The notes: generated by a model from the sequence alone, not told the origin. A DNA stretch of 64,000 bases from an uncultured Campylobacter sp. (GCA_946221035.1 CAMIME010000007.1:1-64000); one strand, 5' to 3'. Positions 33,622 to 45,427 are shown, numbered from the stretch's first letter. Translations and numbers: made by a program.

Positions 33622-34308
33622 ATGGCGCCGAAAATCCTCGTCGTGGATGATGACCCGGCGATCAATGAGATGCTGACAATCGTGCTGGAGGCCGAGGGCT
33701 TCCAGACACAGTCGGTCACCGACGGTGCTGAGGCCGTCGACGCGTTTCGGGCCTACGACCCGGATCTGATCCTGCTCGACCTCATGCTGCCGGGCGTCAA
33801 CGGCATCGACATCTGCCGCGAGATCCGCAAGGAGTCGGCGGTGCCGATCGTGATGCTCACCGCGAAGACGGACACCGTCGACGTCGTCCTCGGTCTGGAG
33901 TCAGGCGCGGACGACTACATCACCAAACCGTTCAAGCCCAAGGAGCTGGTGGCGCGCATCCGCGCCAGGCTGCGTCGCACCGACGATGAGGGGCCGGGCG
34001 ACATCGTCCACATCGGCGATCTCACCATCGACGTGCCTCAGCACACCGTCACGCGGGATGACAAAGAGTTGCAGCTCACCCCGCTAGAGTTCGATCTGCT
34101 GCTGGAGATGGCGCGCAAACCCAACCAGGTGCACAGCCGCGAAGAGCTGCTTGAGTCGGTGTGGGGGTACCGCAACGCGTCAGATACCCGTTTGGTGAAT
34201 GTTCATGTGCAGCGCCTGCGGTCCAAGATCGAGCACGACCCGGAGAACCCGGAGATCATCCTCACCGTGCGTGGCGTGGGGTACAAAACCGGAAAGACCG
34301 AGGTGTAG
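33622..34308 (+). CDS. mtrA: MtrA response regulator
   Basis: This 228-residue OmpR-family regulator controls cell-wall, division and osmotic genes in mycolic-acid bacteria. The receiver domain has D-D-D-P near residue 10, the phosphoacceptor D53 in L-L-D-L-M-L-P-G, and T-A-K at the switch. The C-terminal winged helix has L-T-P-L-E-F-D-L-L, R-E-E-L-L-E-S-V-W-G-Y and V-N-V-H-V-Q-R-L-R-S-K-I. A GGAGGAGG site precedes the ATG at 33622. Its partner kinase follows directly. Confidence 0.96.
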   Translation: MAPKILVVDDDPAINEMLTIVLEAEGFQTQSVTDGAEAVDAFRAYDPDLILLDLMLPGVNGIDICREIRKESAVPIVMLTAKTDTVDVVLGLESGADDYITKPFKPKELVARIRARLRRTDDEGPGDIVHIGDLTIDVPQHTVTRDDKELQLTPLEFDLLLEMARKPNQVHSREELLESVWGYRNASDTRLVNVHVQRLRSKIEHDPENPEIILTVRGVGYKTGKTEV

Positions 34309-34320
34309 CAGCTGGACGCG

Positions 34321-35877
34321 TTGAGGCGCGCGCGAGACCGCGTCGCGCATGCATGGTCCACCTCGCTGCAGGTGTGGTTCGTTGGCACCGTCTTGCTGGT
34401 GTCGTCTGTCGTGATGTTCGTGCTGGGTTTCGCACTGGCCTCGGTGGTGACGGACAGGATCACGGCGGCCAAGATTGACACCGCGAGTGTGGAGATCGAC
34501 CGGGCTCGGGCCAGCGTGGAAGACCAACTGAGCGACACCGGCTCCAACGGTTCCCTGCAGTCGCGGCTGAATTCGGCGCGCGCCGGGCTCACGCAGCGCG
34601 CGCAGGAGTCGGCGAACAACGCGAGGTTCTACGAGCCGGTCCTGATTGCCGAAAGCGCGACGGGGGAGGTGACGTCCTCGCCCGAGTCGTACCAAATTCC
34701 GAAGCAATTGAGCGAGTACGTGGGCGAGAGCAATATCGCCTACCAATTCGCCACAGTGGAGCGGGCCGACGGCAGTGCTTACGATGCGTTGATCGTCGGC
34801 ACGCCAACGAGCACGGATATCCCTAACCTGCAGCTGTACCTGGTCATGAACATGGAAAGCGAGGCCTCGACGGTTGCGCTGATGCGCGGCATCTTGGCGT
34901 CCGCGGCCGTGATCGTCGTTGTGCTCCTGATGGGTATTGCTTGGCTGGCTTCGCAGCAGATCGTTGCCCCGGTGCGCTCCGCGTCCAGGACCGCGCAGCG
35001 CTTCGCCTCAGGGCACCTGCGCGAGCGCATGCCTGTCGACGGCGAAGACGAAATGGCCGTCTTGGCCATGTCCTTCAACGACATGGCAGACGCGCTGTCC
35101 AAACAGATCCGGAACCTGGAGGAGTACGGAGACCTCCAGCGCCAGTTCACCTCCGACGTCTCGCACGAGCTGCGCACGCCGCTGACCACCGTGCGCATGG
35201 CGGCGGATCTCATTGCAGCGAACGAGGATGAGTTGGAACCTGCGACGAAGCGAGCGTCGCAGCTCATGATCACCGAGCTCGATCGGTTCGAGGCGCTTCT
35301 GAACGACTTGCTTGAAATTTCCCGTCACGACGCGGGTGTGGCTGAGCTGTCGGCCGCCAGCGTCGATGCCCGCGCTCCCGTCTGGTCGGCGTGGGAGCAG
35401 ACCCGCCACTTGGCCGACGAACACGGGGTCGAGGTGGACTTTGACCTGCCGGATTCCCCGCAAACCATCGACGGGGATGCGCGACGGATCGAACGGGTGG
35501 TGCGAAACCTCCTGGCCAACGCCATCGACCACTCGGAGGGCAACCCGATTCGTGTGCAGATGCGTTCGAACGATGAGGCCGTTGCTATCACCGTCACAGA
35601 CGGCGGCGTCGGCCTGAAGCCGGGCGAGGACGAAATGGTATTCAACCGTTTTTGGCGGGCGGATAAGTCACGCAAGCGCCACTCCGGGGGCACCGGCCTC
35701 GGCCTTGCAATCGCCCGGGAGGATGCGCAGTTGCACCGGGGGACGCTGGACGCCGTGGGCGAGTTCGGCGTCGGTTCCCAGTTCCGTCTGGTGCTTCCGC
35801 GCGACCCCGAGGTCGGGTTCCACCAGGCACCGCTGGAGCTGCGTGTCCCGGGCGCGGCAGAACGGGAGGAGCAGTGA
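34321..35877 (+). CDS. mtrB: MtrB sensor histidine kinase
   Basis: This 518-residue membrane kinase phosphorylates MtrA. Two helices (about residues 20-43 and 187-210) frame an extracytoplasmic domain of 140 residues, then a HAMP linker, the dimerisation box with H282 in S-D-V-S-H-E-L-R-T-P, and an ATPase domain with N-L-L-A-N-A-I-D-H-S, D-G-G-V-G-L and G-G-T-G-L-G-L-A-I-A. Translation probably starts at TTG 34321; another codon just upstream is possible. Its TGA overlaps the lpqB ATG by one base. Confidence 0.93.
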   Translation: MRRARDRVAHAWSTSLQVWFVGTVLLVSSVVMFVLGFALASVVTDRITAAKIDTASVEIDRARASVEDQLSDTGSNGSLQSRLNSARAGLTQRAQESANNARFYEPVLIAESATGEVTSSPESYQIPKQLSEYVGESNIAYQFATVERADGSAYDALIVGTPTSTDIPNLQLYLVMNMESEASTVALMRGILASAAVIVVVLLMGIAWLASQQIVAPVRSASRTAQRFASGHLRERMPVDGEDEMAVLAMSFNDMADALSKQIRNLEEYGDLQRQFTSDVSHELRTPLTTVRMAADLIAANEDELEPATKRASQLMITELDRFEALLNDLLEISRHDAGVAELSAASVDARAPVWSAWEQTRHLADEHGVEVDFDLPDSPQTIDGDARRIERVVRNLLANAIDHSEGNPIRVQMRSNDEAVAITVTDGGVGLKPGEDEMVFNRFWRADKSRKRHSGGTGLGLAIAREDAQLHRGTLDAVGEFGVGSQFRLVLPRDPEVGFHQAPLELRVPGAAEREEQ

Positions 35878-37592
35878 TGGGACGTTTTCGATGGGTGTTG
35901 GCGGTGTCTGCGTGCAGCGCGCTCGTCACCGTGACGGGCTGCACGTCGCTGCCGACAAATTCCGCCCCGCACGTGTTGCGGTCGTACTCGCCGGAGGTGA
36001 GCGAGGCTCCGGCGGTGGGACCGGTGGACGGCCAGGAACCGGATTTACTGCTTCGCGGTTTTTACGCAGCGAACGCGATTCCGGACGGGGACTACGAGGC
36101 GGCGCGCTCATTCCTCACCTCCGCCGCGGCCTCGGCGTGGAAGCCGAGCGGGCCGGCGCTCATTGTGGACAGCTTCGGTCTGACCACGTTGCCAGGGGGC
36201 TCGCCGACCAAGCGCAACTTTGCGGTGCACGGCAACGTCGTGGGCATCCTGAGGGTCGGGGGCACGTTCGCGCCCGAGCGCGGGGTGTACGAGGCGACGA
36301 TCACGCTGGAGCAGGAGGGCGGCCAGTGGCGCGTGTCTGACTTGCCTGAAGGTGTTGTCATGGAGCGCACCGAGCTGCGCAACCAGTACCAGCCGTACAA
36401 CCTGTACTTCTTTGATGAGGAAGACCGCGAGCTGGTCACGGACCGGCGCTGGGTGCATTCCTCCCGCGACACGCTGGCCTCCAGCCTGGTGGCGCTGCTC
36501 ATGGAGGGTCCCTCCGAGCGGCTGCGGCCAGCGTTGACCGGGCGGCTCCCATCGCGCGCCACCTTCACCGGTTTCCAGGACGGCGCGTACTCCTTCACCG
36601 GTTTCGCCGATGTCTCTGCAGAAGAGCGCACGCGCTTCGCGGCGCAGGTTGTCTGGACGCTCGCTTCGGCCGGGGTGAACGGGCCCTACACGCTCCTCGC
36701 GGACGGGCAACCGTTGGTTGAGAACGCCTCTGAGCTGGACACCGATGACTTCGTGGATGTGAGCCCACTCGTGGAGGTCGCGGGCGAATCCAAGCTGTAC
36801 TCGCTTGCGGGCGGCCAGGTTCTGCGGGTGGAAGATGGCGTGGGCACCCCAGTGGAAGGCACGTTGGGGTCCGCGGGTGATGTGATGTCGGCAGACATTA
36901 CCGGCGGCGGCAACTGGGCAGCGGTCTTTGGCAAACCCACGGACGATGAGGACGAAGTGTTCCGGGTGGGTCAACTTGGTGCCGCCGAACGCGAAGTGCT
37001 TCGAGCCCCGACGTTCACCCGGCCGACCTTCGAACCCTACGGCGGGGCGGTGTGGACCGTGGCGGACGGCCGTCGCATCCTGCGCACGGTCCAGTCCTCG
37101 GCGACCGGTGAGATCACCACAGGTGAAGTGACCGCGGCGCTGCCGGATGGTGTGCAGGGCAACATCTCGGTGCTGCGCTTGTCGCGCACGGGCACCCGCG
37201 TTGTCATGGTGATCGACGGCCGGCTGTACACCGGGATCGTGGAGCGGCGCACCTCCGGCGAGCGTTCCATTGTCAACGTGTTGGAGTACGCCCCGGAACT
37301 TGCGGGGTCGGTGATTTCGGCGGAGTGGCGCTCGGACGGATCGTTGATCGTGGGCACCTCCAACGCCACCATCCCGGTGATGCGTGTGGAGCAAGACGGC
37401 TCGTCAATCACAGCAATGCCCGCGGGCAATATCTCCGCCCCGGTGGTCGCAGTGGCGGCGTCCCCGAACACCCTCTACGTCACCGACGCCAACGCGCTGC
37501 TCCAGGTGCCCGCTACCGGTTCGGACAGCCCGATCTGGCGTGAGGTGCCGGGCCAGGAAGGTGTGCGCGCGCTGCCGATTGTGGCGCGCTAG
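35877..37592 (+). CDS. lpqB: Lipoprotein LpqB
   Basis: This 571-residue lipoprotein works with MtrB at the outer face of the membrane and modulates MtrA signalling. The signal peptide ends in the lipobox V-T-G-C with C22 as the acylated residue. A GerMN-like domain covers roughly residues 180-300, and the rest is a beta-propeller-like region with repeated short strands. GGAGGAG lies upstream, and the ATG at 35877 shares a base with the mtrB stop. It closes the mtrA-mtrB-lpqB operon. Confidence 0.93.
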   Translation: MGRFRWVLAVSACSALVTVTGCTSLPTNSAPHVLRSYSPEVSEAPAVGPVDGQEPDLLLRGFYAANAIPDGDYEAARSFLTSAAASAWKPSGPALIVDSFGLTTLPGGSPTKRNFAVHGNVVGILRVGGTFAPERGVYEATITLEQEGGQWRVSDLPEGVVMERTELRNQYQPYNLYFFDEEDRELVTDRRWVHSSRDTLASSLVALLMEGPSERLRPALTGRLPSRATFTGFQDGAYSFTGFADVSAEERTRFAAQVVWTLASAGVNGPYTLLADGQPLVENASELDTDDFVDVSPLVEVAGESKLYSLAGGQVLRVEDGVGTPVEGTLGSAGDVMSADITGGGNWAAVFGKPTDDEDEVFRVGQLGAAEREVLRAPTFTRPTFEPYGGAVWTVADGRRILRTVQSSATGEITTGEVTAALPDGVQGNISVLRLSRTGTRVVMVIDGRLYTGIVERRTSGERSIVNVLEYAPELAGSVISAEWRSDGSLIVGTSNATIPVMRVEQDGSSITAMPAGNISAPVVAVAASPNTLYVTDANALLQVPATGSDSPIWREVPGQEGVRALPIVAR

Positions 37593-37599
37593 CAGAGCC

Positions 37600-38223
37600 A
37601 TGGTCAGGTTCGGGGAGATCGGGGAGCTCATCTTCCCGCAGCGCTGCGCAGGTTGCGATACTCCCGGGCCGTTGCTTTGCGACGGCTGCCGTACCCACCT
37701 CGCTGCCCCACCCTCACGCGTCTTTCCGCACACGCCCCCGTTGGTCCCCGTGTTCGCGCTCGGCCCGTACGCCGACCCGCATCGCGCCGTGATCTTAGCC
37801 ATGAAGGAAAAGCGGAACATGGCGGTGCGCGCCCATGTCGGCGCGGTGCTCGCCGCGGCGCTGGAGTATTTGGAGGCGCGCGGCGAGATCCCGACCGGCT
37901 GCGTCCTGGTGCCGGCGCCAACGCGGGCGGCGTCGGCAAGGCAGCGGGGAGGCGACCCGGTGGAGCAGGTGTGCCGGGCAAGCGGGCGGCCGGTTGCGGG
38001 GGTGCTCTCGCTCGCGCCTTCCACCGCCGATCAAAGCGGGCTGGACCAGAGTGCGCGCCGGGCCAACATGAGCAGGGCCGTGCGTCTTGCGGGGGTTCCC
38101 CGCGGCCGCGTCATTGTGGTGGACGACGTGGTGACAACCGGGGCGACGCTCCAAGCCAGCGTGGCCGCGATTCTCGCAGCCGGGGGAGACGTCGCCGCCT
38201 GCTTGACGCTGTGCGCCGCATAA
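37600..38223 (+). CDS. comF: ComF-family phosphoribosyltransferase-like protein
   Basis: This 207-residue protein has the ComF layout: an N-terminal four-Cys zinc knuckle (C-A-G-C ... C-D-G-C, residues 13-30) and a C-terminal phosphoribosyltransferase fold ending in V-I-V-V-D-D-V-V-T-T-G-A-T-L. In competent bacteria ComF proteins help handle incoming single-stranded DNA; in Actinobacteria the role is unproven. The ATG at 37600 is chosen because the frame upstream is antisense or out-of-frame lpqB. It follows lpqB by 7 bp and may be co-transcribed. Confidence 0.87.
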   Translation: MVRFGEIGELIFPQRCAGCDTPGPLLCDGCRTHLAAPPSRVFPHTPPLVPVFALGPYADPHRAVILAMKEKRNMAVRAHVGAVLAAALEYLEARGEIPTGCVLVPAPTRAASARQRGGDPVEQVCRASGRPVAGVLSLAPSTADQSGLDQSARRANMSRAVRLAGVPRGRVIVVDDVVTTGATLQASVAAILAAGGDVAACLTLCAA

Positions 38224-38262
38224 TCCGGTAGGAGGTCGTGACGGATTGGTCATAACCAGTTG

Positions 38263-38268
38263 TATAGT
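38263..38268 (+). promoter_or_regulatory. -10 box of hpf
   Basis: TATAGT, followed by a leader of about 35 bases and the site GGGAGGA before the ATG at 38309. Confidence 0.6.
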
Positions 38269-38308
38269 GGTGGGTGACACAGTTCCTACGAGTTGAGGGA
38301 GGACGCAG

Positions 38309-39007
38309 ATGACTTCTGCAGAACACACCGACGTACTCAGCCCCGAAGCACAGGTGACCATCACCGGCCGCAATGTGGAGGTGCCGGAGCACTTCCAGGA
38401 ACGCGTCAACACCAAACTGGCCAGGATTGAGAAGCTCGATCCGTCGTTGACCTCGTTCCATGTGGAGCTCAAGCACGAACCGAACCCCCGCCGCGAGGCA
38501 CAGGCCAACCGCATCCAGATCACCGCAACTGGTGCGGGCCACCTCGCCCGCGCCGAGGCGAAGGAAGACAGCTTCTACGCCGCGCTGGAGACTGCAATTG
38601 GCAAGTTGGAGCGTTCCCTGCGAAAGGTCAAGGCTCGCCGCGGCATCGCGATGTCCGGTCACCGCGCGCCGAAATCGACTGGCGTGATGGCCGCGGAGAT
38701 CGAACGCGAGCAAGCGAAGGCGGCTGAAGCGCAGCCAGGCAAGTACGACGTTGACCCGTACGCCGATCAGGTGGACGATGTCACCCCCGGCCAGATCGTG
38801 CGCAAGAAGACGCACCCGAACTCGCCGAAGAGCGTGGATGACGCGTTGAGCGAGATGGAGCTCGTGGGCCACGACTTTTACCTCTTCATCAACGAGGAAA
38901 CCAACCGCCCGGCCGTGGTGTATCGCCGCCACGCCTTCGACTACGGCTTGATCGAGCTCGCGTCGGAGGATGAGATCGAGGCGGAGAAGAAGGTAGAGAA
39001 GAACTAG
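38309..39007 (+). CDS. hpf: Long-form ribosome hibernation promoting factor
   Basis: This 232-residue protein dimerises 70S ribosomes into inactive 100S particles in stationary phase. The N-terminal domain (residues 1-110) has V-T-I-T-G-R-N-V-E-V-P near residue 14 and the basic A-R-A-E-A-K-E-D helix. A flexible linker follows, then the C-terminal dimerisation domain with R-K-K-T-H, M-E-L-V-G-H-D-F-Y-L-F and A-V-V-Y-R-R-H-A-F-D-Y-G-L-I. It has its own promoter and a strong terminator, so it is a single-gene unit just before secA. Confidence 0.94.
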   Translation: MTSAEHTDVLSPEAQVTITGRNVEVPEHFQERVNTKLARIEKLDPSLTSFHVELKHEPNPRREAQANRIQITATGAGHLARAEAKEDSFYAALETAIGKLERSLRKVKARRGIAMSGHRAPKSTGVMAAEIEREQAKAAEAQPGKYDVDPYADQVDDVTPGQIVRKKTHPNSPKSVDDALSEMELVGHDFYLFINEETNRPAVVYRRHAFDYGLIELASEDEIEAEKKVEKN

Positions 39008-39026
39008 TTCCGCCGGAGCAGCGCCC

Positions 39027-39061
39027 CCGCCGCCACCCAAGTTTCGGGTGGCGGCGGTTTT
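39027..39061 (+). terminator. Rho-independent terminator of hpf
   Basis: CCGCCGCCACCC (39027-39038) pairs perfectly with GGGTGGCGGCGG (39046-39057), followed by TTTT. Confidence 0.93.
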
Positions 39062-39114
39062 CCTTAGAAAGGGTGGCTTCCGAAGTGATTGCAGGGTCCC
39101 ATGGTGGGCGTGCG

Positions 39115-39120
39115 TACAAT
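39115..39120 (+). promoter_or_regulatory. -10 box of secA
   Basis: TACAAT with a TTGCAG-like -35 about 19 bp upstream; a 35-base leader with AAAGGA precedes the TTG start. Confidence 0.55.
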
Positions 39121-39160
39121 GGCCCGTTGTTAGAGCAATCGCGATGCAAAGGATCACACC

Positions 39161-41715
<2,555 letters not shown>

Positions 41716-41719
<4 letters not shown>

Positions 41720-42099
41720 AGCACCTTAAAGGAAACGAGTTTTCCGCCCTGGATCCGCGCGGCGTAGCCGAGGCGTTTGCCTCCTACCTCCACACTGCCG
41801 AAGAATTCTCCGCCCTCGCGGGCGTGGCACGAGATGACGCGCACGGCTCCGGGGCGTTTCCTTTTTGGCCGGGCACGCTGCTGCGCCCGGATATGCGCGC
41901 GGACGGCGGGGACGCACACGGCGGCGACCGCCCCGGCGTTGACGCCGCCGAGCGCAGCCTCGAGCGCGTGGAAAAGCAGCGGTTCCATCCCCCGCGGGAG
42001 CGCCCCCGCGCGCGGAGAGGCGGTGGCCCCGACGCCCCCTGCGCCGGGGCGCGGGGCGAGAAGTTCAATGTGCTGGTGGCCTGGTGCGGCGACGTACAT
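41716..42099 (-). CDS. Rv3235-family protein
   Basis: This 127-residue basic protein matches the actinobacterial Rv3235 family found beside secA. It has a Pro/Arg-rich first third, then a helical middle with F-H-A-L-E-A-A-L-G-G-V-N-A-G-A-V, and a beta-rich end with R-V-I-S-C-H-A-R-E-G-G-E-F-F-G-S and G-G-K-R-L-G-Y-A-A-R-I. Function is unknown. The ATG at 42097-42099 has GGGAGGA about 10 bases upstream. The frame is open beyond this but runs antisense to the next gene. Confidence 0.7.
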
Positions 42100-42228
42100 G
42101 AAGTGGTGTTCCTCCCTTCGTGGGGAGGACGGGCGCGGTGCGGGGTAGGTATCATTGTCCCCATTCACGTCTGATCTGGGAAGAGCGTGCACACTGAAGT
42201 GTGCAACCAACCGATGAAAGAGGGCCAC

Positions 42229-42642
42229 GTGCAGGGATTGATCTTGGATTACGCAGGGGTGCTTGACACAGGCGCGGAAGACCAGCGGCGGTGGCAAGAG
42301 CTCGTCGAGGCGGTGCGGGCGAAGGGTATCGGGGTCGCGATTTTGTCGAACGAGTCCGCCGAGGGCGCTACCGCGGATGCAATCCGGGAGTGGGAGTTCC
42401 GTGGGGATGTTGACGCTGTGGTGCTTTCCGGCGAGATCGGCGCGGAGAAGCCGGAGCGCGAGGCGTTCCAGGCGGCCGCAGATGCGCTCGGCCAACCGCT
42501 GTCGGACACGGTGATGATCGACGATGACATTATGAACATCCGCGCGGCCGTCGAGTACGGCATGATCGGCATCCTGCACACGGCGTTCGAGCGCACGGCG
42601 GTGGAGATCCAGTCGCTGTTTGACATCAAGGGCGAGTTCTAG
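42229..42642 (+). CDS. HAD-superfamily hydrolase-like protein
   Basis: This 137-residue protein has the core of a HAD hydrolase without a cap: L-I-L-D-Y-A-G-V-L-D for motif I, I-L-S-N-E-S for motif II, G-A-E-K-P-E-R for motif III and V-M-I-D-D-D for motif IV. The second Asp of the usual D-x-D is Ala here, so phosphatase activity by the normal route is doubtful. Substrate unknown. GTG 42229 with GAAAGAGGG upstream is my start; ATG 42214 is the alternative. It overlaps the next gene by one base. Confidence 0.75.
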   Translation: MQGLILDYAGVLDTGAEDQRRWQELVEAVRAKGIGVAILSNESAEGATADAIREWEFRGDVDAVVLSGEIGAEKPEREAFQAAADALGQPLSDTVMIDDDIMNIRAAVEYGMIGILHTAFERTAVEIQSLFDIKGEF

Positions 42643-43136
42643 TGCGGGTCTACATCCCCGCGACGTTCGGTATGCTCACATCGTTGCAGGATGACGGGCT
42701 GATTCACGCGCGCAGCGGGTGGGGGTTCGCCGCCACCAAGGCGTTGCACGACTTTTTCACCTCGGGCGACGAGGAGGAAATTGAGGCGGTGGCGTTCGAT
42801 GACGCGGCGTTGGCGTCGATACGCTTGCTTGCGATCGGGGACGAGGAGCGCTTCCCACACCGCCGTGTGGTGATCTCCGCCGACGTCACCGCGACCGAGG
42901 AGCCCGAGATGGGCGAATCGGTGGTGAAGCTCGCGGGGCCAGTGGAGCTGGAGCAGGTGGCGGCGATCCACGTAGATATCGCGGAAGCCGAGGAGGCGAC
43001 TGCGAAGGCGATCGAGGTCATCGACGCCGCAGATTTGGGCGATGAGGACGCGGAGCTTGCCGTGGGCGATGCCCAGGACTACTACATGGCGTTTTATGAC
43101 CCGAGTGAGTTAGCGTTCCTCGTCGAGCTGCTTTAG
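42642..43136 (+). CDS. DUF6912-family protein
   Basis: This 164-residue protein begins M-R-V-Y-I-P-A-T-F-G-M-L, the mark of a conserved actinobacterial family (DUF6912) of unknown role. The centre carries R-R-V-V-I-S-A-D-V and the end D-L-G-D-E-D-A-E-L-A-V-G-D-A-Q-D-Y-Y-M-A-F-Y-D, with strong acidic character. It starts on the last base of the HAD gene's stop, indicating coupling. Its 3' end overlaps convergent rsgA by 27 bp. Confidence 0.75.
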   Translation: MRVYIPATFGMLTSLQDDGLIHARSGWGFAATKALHDFFTSGDEEEIEAVAFDDAALASIRLLAIGDEERFPHRRVVISADVTATEEPEMGESVVKLAGPVELEQVAAIHVDIAEAEEATAKAIEVIDAADLGDEDAELAVGDAQDYYMAFYDPSELAFLVELL

Positions 43137-44144
43137 CTCCCACTCGTTGTTGGCGTGCAACGCCTCGAGCAGGCCCCGCACCGCCATGGCGCGCCGGCCG
43201 ACGGGGGAGGAGGTGTCGAGCTCGTCCCACGCGCACTCGGGGTCCGCGGGTGGCCCGAGGTGGGTGCAGCCGCGCGGGCACTGCTCGGCGGCCTGCGCCA
43301 GATCCGGGAACACCTCCACGATTTCCTCCGGGGAGACGTGGGCGAGGCCGAAGGAGCGGATGCCCGGAGTATCGATGACCCAGCCCCCGCCGGGCAGCTC
43401 GAAGGCCACGGACTGGGTCGAGGTGTGGCGGCCCTTGCCCACCCCCGACACCTCGCCGGTTTCGCGCTGGGCATCGGGGACGATGCGGTTAACCAGGGTC
43501 GATTTGCCCACCCCTGAGTGGCCGATGAGCGCAGAGACGCGCCCGGAGATCCGCTCCTTGAGCGCCTCGACGCCGTCGTCCACGCCGGTGCGCAGCACTG
43601 CCACCCCCATGTCGGCGAGCTCGCGTTCGAAGTCGGTGGGGTCGGCCAAATCGGACTTGGTCACGCACACGACCGGGGTCACGCCGCCGACGAACGCGGC
43701 TATGAGAGCGCGTTCGACGAACCCCGTCCGTGGCGGCGGATCGGCGGCGGCGACGACAATGAGCAGCAGTTGCGCGTTGGCCACGATGATGCGTTCGTAG
43801 GGGTCGGTGTCGTCGGCGGTCCTGCGCAGCACCGAGGAGCGGTCCTCCCGTTTCACAATCCTGGCCAGTGTGTCTTTCGCGCCGGAGGTGTCGCCGACTA
43901 CGCCGACGCGGTCACCTACCTCGATTGAGACCCGCTTCAGGTCGCGGGCGCGCGTGCACTGCACCCTGGCGCCGGAGGTGTCCAGAACGACGCCCCAGCG
44001 GCCGCGGTCTTTGGTCACCACCATCCCGAATTCCGCGTCCTCGTACGCGGGGCGGTTCTTTGACCTGGGCCGCTTCGACTTGCCCGGGCGGGTGCGAACA
44101 TCAGACTCGTCGAATTCGCTGTAGCTGCTGAAGGAACGCCCCAT
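43110..44144 (-). CDS. rsgA: Ribosome small-subunit GTPase RsgA
   Basis: This 344-residue circularly permuted GTPase checks late 30S maturation. An OB fold comes first (residues 35-95), then the GTPase motifs in permuted order: T-K-S-D (G4), G-H-S-G-V-G-K-S-T (G1), and V-I-D-T-P-G-I-R-S-F (G3). The C-terminal zinc domain has C-P-R-G-C-T-H and E-C. The basic N-terminus (R-P-G-K-S-K-R-P-R-S-K) should bind rRNA. Its ATG shares one base with the aroA stop, so the two are one operon. Confidence 0.93.
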   Translation of the reverse strand: MGRSFSSYSEFDESDVRTRPGKSKRPRSKNRPAYEDAEFGMVVTKDRGRWGVVLDTSGARVQCTRARDLKRVSIEVGDRVGVVGDTSGAKDTLARIVKREDRSSVLRRTADDTDPYERIIVANAQLLLIVVAAADPPPRTGFVERALIAAFVGGVTPVVCVTKSDLADPTDFERELADMGVAVLRTGVDDGVEALKERISGRVSALIGHSGVGKSTLVNRIVPDAQRETGEVSGVGKGRHTSTQSVAFELPGGGWVIDTPGIRSFGLAHVSPEEIVEVFPDLAQAAEQCPRGCTHLGPPADPECAWDELDTSSPVGRRAMAVRGLLEALHANNEWELKQLDEER

Positions 44145-45415
44145 TACCCGCGCACCATCTCCGTCCACATCTCGTCGAACCCGGGAAGCGTCTTTGCGGT
44201 GGTGCCGATGTTTTCCACCTGCACGCCCTCGGTGGTCAGGCCGATGATGGCGCCTGCGGTGGCCATCCGGTGGTCGTCGTAGCTGCGCCAGGTGCCGCCG
44301 CGGAGGGGGGAGGGGTGGATGCGCAGGCCGTCGCCAAGCTCCTCGCACTTGCCGCCGAGGTTGTTGATCTCCGCGGTCAGCGCGGCGAGGCGGTCCGTCT
44401 CGTGGCCGCGCAGGTGCGCAATGCCCGTCAGTTCGGTGACCGAGTTTGCCTGGGTGGCCAGCGCCGCCACCGTGGGGGTGAGCTCGCCGATATCCCCCAT
44501 GTCCAGCCGGATGCCCTCCAGGCGTCCCGGTTGCGGGCCGCGCACCCGCAGTTCGTACTCCGCGCCCATGGCGACGAGTTCGACGTCGCACCCCATCCGC
44601 TCCAGAATCGTCTGGATCACCGCGCCCGGCTGGGTCGTGCGGGTAGGCCAGCGCGGGATGCGCACCTCGCCGCCGGTCACCGCAGCAGCGGCGAGGAAGG
44701 GCGAGGCGTTGGACAAGTCGGGCTCAATGACCCATCGGTGGCCGCGAATCGGCTGGGGGTCCACGGTCCAGGTCTCGCGCCCGGCGGTGACCTCGACGCC
44801 GGCGTCGCGCAGCATGTCCACCGTCATTTCGATGTGCGGCATCGACGGAAGCGAGGCGCCGGTATGACGCACCGTGACCCCACGCTCGAACCTGGGGGCG
44901 GCAAGCAGCAGACCGGAGACGAACTGGGAGGATGCGGACGCGTCGATGTCCACCGGCCCGCCTTCGGCACCGCCCGCGCCGTGGACGGTAAACGGCAGCG
45001 CATCACCCGCCACGCTCACGCCGAGAGTGCGAAGGGCACCCAGTATGGCGGCCATGGGCCGGTTGCGTGCGTGCGGGTCGCCGTCGAAAAGCACGGGCCC
45101 CTGCGCGAACGCGGCAACCGGCGGCACGAATCGCATCACCGTGCCCGCAAGCCCGCAATCCACCTCGGCGCCGTGGAGTTCGCCCGGGGTGACGCGAAGC
45201 TCGTCACCGTCGCGCTCGATGGTGGTGCCCATCGCCTTCAAGGCGGCCTCCATGAGATCCGTGTCGCGCGAGCGCAGGGCGCCGACGATGGTGGAGGGGC
45301 CCTCCGCGAGCGCCGCGAGGATGTACGCGCGGTTCGTCATCGACTTCGACCCCGGCACCTCCTGTGTGTGGGTGATCGGGGTCGGGCAATACGGTGCGGG
45401 CCAAGGGAGCGTCAT
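44144..45415 (-). CDS. aroA: 3-phosphoshikimate 1-carboxyvinyltransferase
   Basis: This 423-residue enzyme joins phosphoenolpyruvate to shikimate-3-phosphate in aromatic amino-acid synthesis. P-G-S-K-S-M-T-N-R-A-Y near residue 22 is the S3P-binding signature, followed by D-C-G-L-A-G-T-V-M-R-F, D-G-D-P-H-A-R-N-R-P-M and, late, S-Y-D-D-H-R-M-A-T-A-G. The region near the usual L-x-R-Q-R is intact in family terms. The start at 45415 is fixed by the -10 box 6 bases upstream; the extra N-terminal codons of the open frame are antisense to the SRAP gene. Confidence 0.94.
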   Translation of the reverse strand: MTLPWPAPYCPTPITHTQEVPGSKSMTNRAYILAALAEGPSTIVGALRSRDTDLMEAALKAMGTTIERDGDELRVTPGELHGAEVDCGLAGTVMRFVPPVAAFAQGPVLFDGDPHARNRPMAAILGALRTLGVSVAGDALPFTVHGAGGAEGGPVDIDASASSQFVSGLLLAAPRFERGVTVRHTGASLPSMPHIEMTVDMLRDAGVEVTAGRETWTVDPQPIRGHRWVIEPDLSNASPFLAAAAVTGGEVRIPRWPTRTTQPGAVIQTILERMGCDVELVAMGAEYELRVRGPQPGRLEGIRLDMGDIGELTPTVAALATQANSVTELTGIAHLRGHETDRLAALTAEINNLGGKCEELGDGLRIHPSPLRGGTWRSYDDHRMATAGAIIGLTTEGVQVENIGTTAKTLPGFDEMWTEMVRG

Positions 45416-45420
45416 GCGTT

Positions 45421-45427
45421 CATAATA
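45421..45427. promoter_or_regulatory. Shared divergent -10 element of aroA and the SRAP gene
   Basis: CATAATA: the minus strand reads TATTAT 6 bases before the aroA ATG, and the plus strand reads CATAAT 8 bases before the SRAP ATG. The whole intergenic space is only 19 bp. Confidence 0.6.
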
